Assembly (NCBI GenBank): GCA_905202055.1
Contig: CAJKQK010000083.1
Coordinates: 1 to 8,257, forward strand
Direction: 5' to 3'
Source: an uncultured Oxalobacter sp.
Lineage (GTDB): Bacteria > Pseudomonadota > Gammaproteobacteria > Burkholderiales > Burkholderiaceae_D
Length of the DNA: 8,257 nt
Shown here: piece by piece, positions 1 through 4,212 of the stretch
Position numbering within the stretch: the stretch's first letter is position 1
How the letters are laid out: each line of letters starts with the position of its first letter
Notes under the pieces: generated by a model
The model's database searches: none
Told to the model about the DNA's origin: nothing
What the model saw: only the letters and a program-made list of their open reading frames with translations
Made by a program: the position numbers and the translations under genes

Positions 1-548
1 TTCGGAGTGAGTCTGATCTCCCTGCCTGACCGGAACGCGCGTTTTTCATTCAGATCGATTCTGAGATCGGCATAGTCGAGTTCCGCCTGCCCGTCTTCCT
101 GTCTGGCCTGATGCCGTTTCATGAGTATCTTCAGGCGTGCATCCAGTTCCCGGAAATCGAATGGCTTGGTCATATAGTCGTCCGCACCGGAATCGAACCC
201 CTCCAGCTTGTCGTCGATCGTTCCCAGCGCTGTCAGCATCAGAATGGGAATGGGTGAATCAGACGCCTTGATTTCCTGGCACAGCGAGAAACCGTTTTTT
301 TCAGGCAAAACGACGTCACATATCACTGCATTGAACGCTGTGTTTTTCGCCAGCCGTGATCCCATTGCGCCGTCATAGGCCACCGTAACCTCGTAGCCAT
401 ATTCTTCCAGCCCGGTCTTGAGCAAATCCGCCATCCGCTTTTCATCTTCAACGACCAGCACTTTCCATTCCGGTCTCGCCGATGCATCATCAGGAAGCGG
501 GGTCTCCCGCCTGGCACTTCCGTAAGCATCAATCTGGGGTTTAGTCAT
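1..548 (-). CDS. OmpR/PhoB-family response regulator (3' end outside window)
   Basis: This is a DNA-binding response regulator of a two-component system, cut by the left edge after 182 codons. The receiver domain spans roughly residues 29-145. It shows the acidic pocket (VVEDE, E34-D35), the phospho-acceptor Asp78 in CDVVLPEKNG, Thr106 in LMLTA and Lys128 in DDYMTKPF. A linker leads into the start of the winged-helix domain (DLRIDLNEKR...REIRLTPK), typical of the OmpR/PhoB class. The sensor kinase partner is not visible and may lie further left. The chosen ATG (548) is preceded by a weak GGTGA about 7 bases upstream and gives an unusual 28-residue, Pro/Asp/Arg-rich extension before the receiver. 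An internal GTG at codon 30 would give a standard-length start (VLVVEDE). The family call is firm; the start and the regulated process are not known. Confidence 0.93.
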   Translation of the reverse strand, partial: MTKPQIDAYGSARRETPLPDDASARPEWKVLVVEDEKRMADLLKTGLEEYGYEVTVAYDGAMGSRLAKNTAFNAVICDVVLPEKNGFSLCQEIKASDSPIPILMLTALGTIDDKLEGFDSGADDYMTKPFDFRELDARLKILMKRHQARQEDGQAELDYADLRIDLNEKRAFRSGREIRLTP

Positions 549-589
549 GATGAAATCACCGAGTGGATGGCAAATGATTGCGCATCAGG

Positions 590-617
590 TTTATACCGAT
601 TCGTTTCACCCGTGCAA
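590..617 (-). promoter_or_regulatory. Candidate sigma70 promoter of the response regulator gene
   Basis: On the minus strand TTGCAC (617-612) and TATAAA (595-590) are separated by 16 bp. They would give a 5' leader of about 35 bases before the regulator ATG at 548. The -10 matches consensus at 5 of 6 positions but the -35 at only 3, so this is a modest candidate that might need an activator. Confidence 0.3.
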
Positions 618-723
618 GGAGCGGATGAAAATTCATGTCCAGAAGCCGGAACCGGACAAAACAGGGCGAAGGCAGTTCCCCTGTCTGAAAATGCCTCTTT
701 CCACCAGCATCCGGCAGCATCAT

Positions 724-742
724 TTTACACGTGCCCTGTAAA
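724..742. promoter_or_regulatory. Inverted repeat TTTACA-N7-TGTAAA, possible operator
   Basis: This is a perfect 6-bp inverted repeat with a 7-bp spacer, in the gap between the response regulator and the upstream 146-aa gene. A TAAAAT hexamer (minus strand, 727-722) overlaps its edge and could be a -10 element. Symmetric sites of this kind are common transcription factor targets. Which factor binds here, if any, cannot be told from the sequence; autoregulation by the neighbouring regulator is only a guess. Confidence 0.3.
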
Positions 743-801
743 CGTTTTATCGAATCGGTCAAGCCGGTCAATATGTTCACACGGCTGGCGTGCCCGGCTG
801 C

Positions 802-1242
802 CTACAGGGTTTTGCGCCACTGGCGAAGAGCTTCATCACTCAATGCCTGGGACGCCATCGCCTGCCAGCTTTCCCGAATGGCTGTCCATTGCCTGTACTG
901 TATCTGTTTCTGATAGGCATGTTCGGCAAGGGAACAACTGCCGGTCAGTTCAGCCGCTTCTTTCAGTTCTTTTTCCGCCTTTTCCCAGTCTTCATTTTCC
1001 CGTGTCCGGGTAGCGATAATGTTCCCGATCAATGCTTTCAGGGAAATGACAAGCCCTGCTTCCTTCATTTTGTCGGATTGCGGTTCACTGATCCGGGCGA
1101 TGAACTGTCTGTGATAGAAGGGATTGCTGATATTGGGTTCCATGCCCGGCATCAGGGTCGCTACTTCCACTGCGACGGCCTGACGGTAGGTTACCGGCAA
1201 GGCGTTGAACCATTCGGCGATGTTTTCAAGTGGCGTTTTCAT
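802..1242 (-). CDS. Hypothetical protein, 146 aa, predicted helical and soluble
   Basis: I do not recognise this protein. It has no signal peptide and no clear membrane segment. The middle and C-terminal parts are rich in Glu, Lys, Ala and Gln (for example EDWEKAEKELKEAAEL around residues 84-99) and probably form amphipathic helices. It contains several tryptophans and a single cysteine (in TGSCSL). The ATG at 1242 is preceded by AAGGA with a 9-base gap, and an in-frame TGA shortly upstream rules out a much longer product. It follows the two lipoprotein genes in the same direction with no obvious terminator between, so it may share their transcript. It is supported as a gene by its length, its ribosome site and the absence of a better ORF here. 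Confidence 0.65.
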   Translation of the reverse strand: MKTPLENIAEWFNALPVTYRQAVAVEVATLMPGMEPNISNPFYHRQFIARISEPQSDKMKEAGLVISLKALIGNIIATRTRENEDWEKAEKELKEAAELTGSCSLAEHAYQKQIQYRQWTAIRESWQAMASQALSDEALRQWRKTL

Positions 1243-1346
1243 GGAAACCTGTCCTTTTCTGGAATATCACGACCGTGATGATCAAGTAAATGCCGACATG
1301 ATAGCCGAAAATGCCGGCATTAAAAAATCGCTTGATGCCATGTCAT
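1226..1346 (-). pseudogene. Possible frameshifted small membrane-peptide ORF at a T6 run
   Basis: The gap between the downstream lipoprotein and the 146-aa gene contains a reading frame with one hydrophobic segment (AGIFGYHVGIYLIITVVIF) followed by a basic, polar end (QKRTGFHENAT). Its stop lies 17 bases inside the 146-aa gene. The frame has no usable start of its own. Upstream ATGs at 1346 and 1341 are in other frames and separated from it by a run of six T (minus strand; A6 at 1322-1327). Removing one T joins the ATG at 1346 to the hydrophobic frame (39 aa); adding one T joins the ATG at 1341, which has a well-placed AAAGGA 7 bases upstream. As it stands the 1341 start gives only a 19-aa peptide ending at 1282. 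It could be a slippage-controlled or broken small gene, or chance. Confidence 0.25.
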
Positions 1347-1402
1347 GTTCCTTTAACGAACTGAAGCGCTTTTTCCTTTTTCCAGAACCGCCGCGAAATA
1401 CC

Positions 1403-2407
1403 TTATACCGGACGGGTAAACCTGAGGATACGGTTATAGCTTTCCACAGCGTTGCTGTATCGCTTCATCATCAGATTGAAGGATTTCGCCGTTTTCTTTT
1501 CCTTCATGATCCGATAAACCGTGATTGTGCCTTCCAGATGACCGATGATGCTGTCCAGATCGTTGTTGCCTTCCCGTTTCGGATAGTCGGTTTCAAGCGA
1601 TTTTTTCAGATTCCTCAGGGAAAGCTCAAGGCTGGCGACGATCTTGTCGCCGGCGAGATATTTTGCATTGTCGGCGACGCTTTTTTCAGGATCGTTGAAG
1701 AGGGTGACCAGATCCTGACCGTAAAGCAGGCTTTGTTCGGTATAATACGGAACACTGTTTCCCTCTGATTTGAATACAGCCATTCTTCGCAGCGTTTCCG
1801 TTCTTTGCTGTTTGATGAGAATGGCGCCGATGATATTCATGGCATCGATCAGCTTCGTGTAATCCGCTTTCAGGATCGGCAAAACGACCTGGCCACCGGC
1901 GAGATTGTCGCGACGGTATACCTGATCCCGGAAATAAGGCAGGCTGCTGCGTTCGTCTTTCAACAGCTTTTCACCTGCCGTAACGGCAGCGTTGACCGCT
2001 GCATCCAGTTCAGGGGACGCCGGGGTATCGACCGACAGGCCCTTTCTGAAGAAATCGACCCCCTTTTCCAGTCCGGCGACGACCGGGAAAGAAATCGTGT
2101 CGGCCGGTTTGGCCTTCATCGTATGGTTCGTCAGGGTATTGTACGAAGGCCAGAGACTCCAGTTACCAACCATGATGCTGTTATAGCCCCGGATGACATC
2201 GTTCAGTTTGCCGGTTTCGGGATCGTTCCTGTCCTTGACGAGTTTCAGCTCGCCTGTATTCGACTCGAGGATCGCGCCTTCCGCCTCATTGTTCAGGCGG
2301 TGTTGATTGACTGCTTCGACAACGGTCGGGATAAGGACGACACAGCCGGAGAGGCTCAATGTGAATGCGGCAAGTGCGCAGAGACGGGCAATAGTGGGAA
2401 TTCTCAT
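1403..2407 (-). CDS. DUF3829 (YiiG-like) lipoprotein, downstream paralogue
   Basis: This is a predicted lipoprotein of about 334 aa. Its type II signal peptide ends in the lipobox LSLSGC, with Cys22 lipidated and Val at +2, which favours the outer membrane. The mature part is largely helical. It matches the gene directly upstream over most of its length, most clearly in RRMAVFKSEGN followed by YYTEQSLLYGQDL, and at the end (NLMMKRYSNAVESYNRI). The overall pattern resembles the E. coli YiiG/DUF3829 lipoproteins, whose function is unknown. I chose the ATG at 2407 because it gives a normal 21-residue signal peptide and has GGA about 8 bases upstream. An in-frame ATG at 2434 would add nine residues (MIVLFRNRK). 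The strongest ribosome site nearby (AGGAG at 2453-2449) instead faces an out-of-frame ATG at 2441. The gene lies 120-150 bp after its paralogue and is probably co-expressed with it. Confidence 0.88.
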   Translation of the reverse strand: MRIPTIARLCALAAFTLSLSGCVVLIPTVVEAVNQHRLNNEAEGAILESNTGELKLVKDRNDPETGKLNDVIRGYNSIMVGNWSLWPSYNTLTNHTMKAKPADTISFPVVAGLEKGVDFFRKGLSVDTPASPELDAAVNAAVTAGEKLLKDERSSLPYFRDQVYRRDNLAGGQVVLPILKADYTKLIDAMNIIGAILIKQQRTETLRRMAVFKSEGNSVPYYTEQSLLYGQDLVTLFNDPEKSVADNAKYLAGDKIVASLELSLRNLKKSLETDYPKREGNNDLDSIIGHLEGTITVYRIMKEKKTAKSFNLMMKRYSNAVESYNRILRFTRPV

Positions 2408-2448
2408 TTTTCGATTCCGGAAAAGGACAATCATCAGACATAAGGATT

Positions 2449-2453
2449 CTCCT
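2449..2453 (-). promoter_or_regulatory. Strong Shine-Dalgarno facing an out-of-frame ATG
   Basis: AGGAG lies 7 bases before an ATG at 2441 that opens a 51-codon frame (ending at 2286) overlapping the lipoprotein start out of frame. The lipoprotein's own candidate starts are 14 bases (2434) and 41 bases (2407) away from this ribosome site. The overlapping peptide (begins MSDDCPFPESKNEN, Cys/Arg/Pro-rich later) looks like a shadow rather than a protein. Ribosomes loading here could still affect lipoprotein translation. Confidence 0.4.
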
Positions 2454-2484
2454 ATTATTCCAGAGATCGGTAAAAATTTTGACT

Positions 2485-2510
2485 GGTTTCTTTACAGAAA
2501 CCGTTTTTTT
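2485..2510 (+). terminator. Terminator-like hairpin with T7 tract, plus-strand orientation
   Basis: GGTTTC (2485-2490) pairs with GAAACC (2497-2502) around a 6-base loop and is followed by G and seven T (2504-2510) on the plus strand. It sits between the two lipoprotein genes, which are both on the minus strand. In the minus direction the hairpin is followed by AGTCAAAATTTTT, a weak and displaced T tract. It may stop antisense transcription or act weakly in both directions. Confidence 0.45.
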
Positions 2511-2554
2511 ATATCCACATGACGACAAACGGGAATGAAATCAACAGAATTTCG

Positions 2555-3496
2555 TCATCGGGACAGCATGTAAATCCGATTGTTGGCTTCGATCGCCTCG
2601 TTATATTTTTTATTCAGCAGAGACAAATCCGACAGTGTCCTGTTTTGCCTGAGGTCACGATAGCTTCCGACCATACTCGTCAGGACACGGTAAACGGCCG
2701 GATAATTTTCCACCCGTCCGGCATCTTCCGATCTGGCATTTTCATAAGCCCTGCGTTGCGCCGCCAGAGACTGTTCGAGACTGGAAAGAACCAGATCGCC
2801 CTTGTCGTATGTTTCGCTGTCATTGATGGCATTTTTCGAAATGGCGAACAATGCCAGCAGATCCTGTGCGTCGGCAAGGCTTCGTTCCGTATAAAAGCCC
2901 AATGGGTTGCCGGCCTTTTTGAACACTGCCATCCTTTTCGCCGATTCATTCTTTCTGTATTTGAACAAAAGCGGTTCCATCCGTTCCATTGCGGCAAACA
3001 GGGCTGCATAACCGGACGGTAAAGGCGGCGATCCCTCCCCTGCCTGATCACGGTTATCTTTTTTCCCCTGATTGTCCGCTATCGGCTCCTGCCCACCCTT
3101 CTGCACCATCAGGTTGTTTCCCGCTTCGATGACCTCAAGAACGTTCTTGTCCAGCTCCGGCATATCGCCACCATGAATGGCATAACCCTGCCTGAACAAT
3201 TCAAGTGCATATTCCAGCCTGCCGCCGGAGATGAAAAGAATATCTTCATTGTTTCGCATGTTTTCAAACCGGACGACAAATCCGTCAAAAGAGGGTTTGA
3301 GGCTTGTCTGGCCGCTCATCATGATTTTATATGCCTGTGAATACAAATCGAGCTTTGCGGCGGAAACGGTATCCGGAGAGATTGATGCACTACTGTCCGC
3401 AGGTTTTGCAGTGGCTTTTTTGCTTGTCTGGCCGCATCCGGTGATACCCACGGTTGCCAACAGCATGAGCGGCAAAATGACAGATGTGAATTTCAT
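2555..3496 (-). CDS. DUF3829 (YiiG-like) lipoprotein, upstream paralogue
   Basis: This is a predicted lipoprotein of 313 aa. The signal peptide runs from MKFTSVILPL to the lipobox GITGC, with Cys21 lipidated. Gly at +2 (not Asp) suggests sorting to the outer membrane. An Ala/Ser/Lys-rich tether follows, then the folded part from about residue 45 (KLDLYSQAYKIMMSG). That opening resembles the first helix of E. coli YiiG, hence the DUF3829 assignment; the function is unknown. A charged, Gly-rich linker (around residues 150-175) interrupts the helical pattern. The C-terminal half (KRMAVFKKAGNPLGFYTERS and onward) closely matches the next gene. The ATG at 3496 is preceded by GGGG at about 6 bases. 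A longer in-frame ATG at 3535 lacks a ribosome site and would bury the signal peptide. It is the first gene after a 390-bp intergenic region, so it probably leads its own transcript. Confidence 0.9.
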   Translation of the reverse strand: MKFTSVILPLMLLATVGITGCGQTSKKATAKPADSSASISPDTVSAAKLDLYSQAYKIMMSGQTSLKPSFDGFVVRFENMRNNEDILFISGGRLEYALELFRQGYAIHGGDMPELDKNVLEVIEAGNNLMVQKGGQEPIADNQGKKDNRDQAGEGSPPLPSGYAALFAAMERMEPLLFKYRKNESAKRMAVFKKAGNPLGFYTERSLADAQDLLALFAISKNAINDSETYDKGDLVLSSLEQSLAAQRRAYENARSEDAGRVENYPAVYRVLTSMVGSYRDLRQNRTLSDLSLLNKKYNEAIEANNRIYMLSR

Positions 3497-3573
3497 GGAA
3501 TACCCCGGTACACAAAAATGCCCGTCCCGATTCATCAGCGTTTTATGACAGGCCGATACAAGCTTTTTCTCCT

Positions 3574-3585
3574 GTCAGGCCTGAC
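3574..3585. promoter_or_regulatory. Perfect 12-bp palindrome GTCAGGCCTGAC
   Basis: This palindrome lies 78 bp upstream of the lipoprotein start at 3496. A partial copy of one arm (GACAGGCC, 3547-3554) lies 20 bp closer to the gene. The position and symmetry fit a repressor or activator site, but no specific family can be named. Confidence 0.3.
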
Positions 3586-3756
3586 GAACCTCATGTTCAT
3601 AAAACGACCAGATAATGCCCTTTTCTGCAGTGAGTTTAAAACCGGAGAAATGTGGAAATGTGATAAAAATCATCAATATGGATTTAAATTCGGCAATGCT
3701 GCCCAACTTTGACAAAAACGGTTGGAAAAAGATTTGCCAGCCGGAATTTTCCTGAT

Positions 3757-3785
3757 TTGAAAACCGTTTCCCATTCGGATAATAT
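3757..3785 (+). promoter_or_regulatory. Promoter-like sequence pointing plus, TTGAAA-17-TAATAT
   Basis: On the plus strand TTGAAA (3757-3762) and TAATAT (3780-3785) are 17 bp apart; GATAAT and TATACT overlap as alternative -10 elements. No plus-strand gene follows. A transcript from here would run across 3802-3816 into the hairpin at 3893-3930, giving a possible RNA of about 140 nt, or antisense RNA to the end of the feo operon. Confidence 0.25.
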
Positions 3786-3801
3786 ACTTTAACAAGCATT
3801 T

Positions 3802-3816
3802 TTATCTATATGATAA
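3802..3816. promoter_or_regulatory. Inverted repeat TTATC-N5-GATAA, weak Fur-like site
   Basis: A 5-bp perfect inverted repeat with a 5-bp spacer; GATAATCA follows from 3812. Aligned to the 19-bp Fur consensus it agrees at about 12 positions, much weaker than the site at 8095-8113. It lies at the expected start of the plus-strand transcript proposed just upstream. Fur binding here is speculative. Confidence 0.2.
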
Positions 3817-3883
3817 TCAACATTTTTCAGGAAAGTATCATTACTGGATATATCGGTCACCGCGCCACAAAGTAATCGTCTCC

Positions 3884-3930
3884 ATAGAATAAAACTCTCA
3901 TGTCCGTCAGGATCGGTGGACATGAGAGTT
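3884..3930 (-). terminator. Intrinsic terminator of the feo operon
   Basis: A perfect 13-bp inverted repeat (AACTCTCATGTCC at 3893-3905 and its complement at 3918-3930) encloses a 12-base loop. Read on the minus strand the stem ends in GAGAGTTTTATTCTA, a U-rich tail. It lies 65 bp after the intended stop of the FeoB-associated small gene. On the plus strand no T tract follows directly, so the main direction is minus. Confidence 0.85.
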
Positions 3931-3994
3931 CAGCGCAGAGTATTTTTCCTTGACGAAGCCTTGTCATGCTTTATGCGGTTTTCCGTATTGCGGT

Positions 3995-4211
3995 TCACGG
4001 TTCCGGTTTCCGGTGCGGATACCAGTTGACCGCTTGTCCGGATGGCTGTTTCGGGTGGCAGACAGAATCACTGCCGCACCCGCCGCAGCTTCCGGAGGAA
4101 GCTTCCGCCACAGGATATGGATTGTCCGGCCCGCCATTTCCGGATCATCCGGAAAATAATGCTTCCGACAATGGTCAGCAATGTCAGGCTGATGAGAATG
4201 GTGGCGATCAT
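3995..4211 (-). pseudogene. FeoB-associated Cys-rich membrane protein, frameshifted by a 13-bp insertion
   Basis: This small gene starts one base after the feoB stop (ATG at 4211), with AGGGAG 6 bases upstream inside feoB. It encodes one N-terminal membrane segment (IATILISLTLLTIVGSIIF, residues 2-20), a basic stretch (RMIRKWRAG) and then ISCGG, the standard layout of FeoB-associated Cys-rich membrane proteins. As sequenced, the frame then reads SFLRKLRRVRQ and stops at 4068 (47 aa). The next frame carries the missing tail, CGGCGSDSVCH plus a polar extension, to a stop at 3995. An 8-bp direct repeat (4087-4094 and 4100-4107) with GAGGA between marks a 13-bp insertion; removing 4095-4107 gives an uninterrupted 67-aa protein with CGGSCGGCG..VC. 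The family is thought to assist FeoB, possibly through iron or thiol chemistry. The truncated form keeps the membrane anchor but only one Cys. Confidence 0.85.
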
Positions 4212-4212
4212 A

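Larger units (their letters stand above)
3497..3892. other. AT-rich intergenic region, no convincing gene
   Basis: This 396-bp stretch separates the feo block's terminator from the lipoprotein pair. A 74-codon frame on the minus strand (3799-3575) has no ribosome site and no recognisable features, so I do not call it. The region must contain the promoter of the lipoprotein gene starting at 3496, but I see no clear minus-strand -35/-10 pair. It does hold a 12-bp palindrome, a GATAA-type repeat and a plus-strand promoter-like sequence, listed separately. Confidence 0.6.

Noticed and set aside
556..780. 74-codon minus-strand frame filling the gap before the response regulator
   Set aside because: It depends on a GTG start without a ribosome site and has no recognisable features; the region better fits a regulatory spacer.
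567..1278. Several overlapping plus-strand frames of 60-162 codons
   Set aside because: They overlap the 146-aa minus-strand gene or the intergenic region, begin without ribosome sites and show no recognisable pattern.
1805..2443. 212-codon plus-strand frame
   Set aside because: It is antisense to the downstream lipoprotein, has no ribosome site at its start and its composition is shadow-like.
3575..3799. 74-codon minus-strand frame in the gene-free region
   Set aside because: No ribosome site precedes the ATG and the stop falls inside the 12-bp palindrome; the composition reflects AT-rich noncoding DNA.
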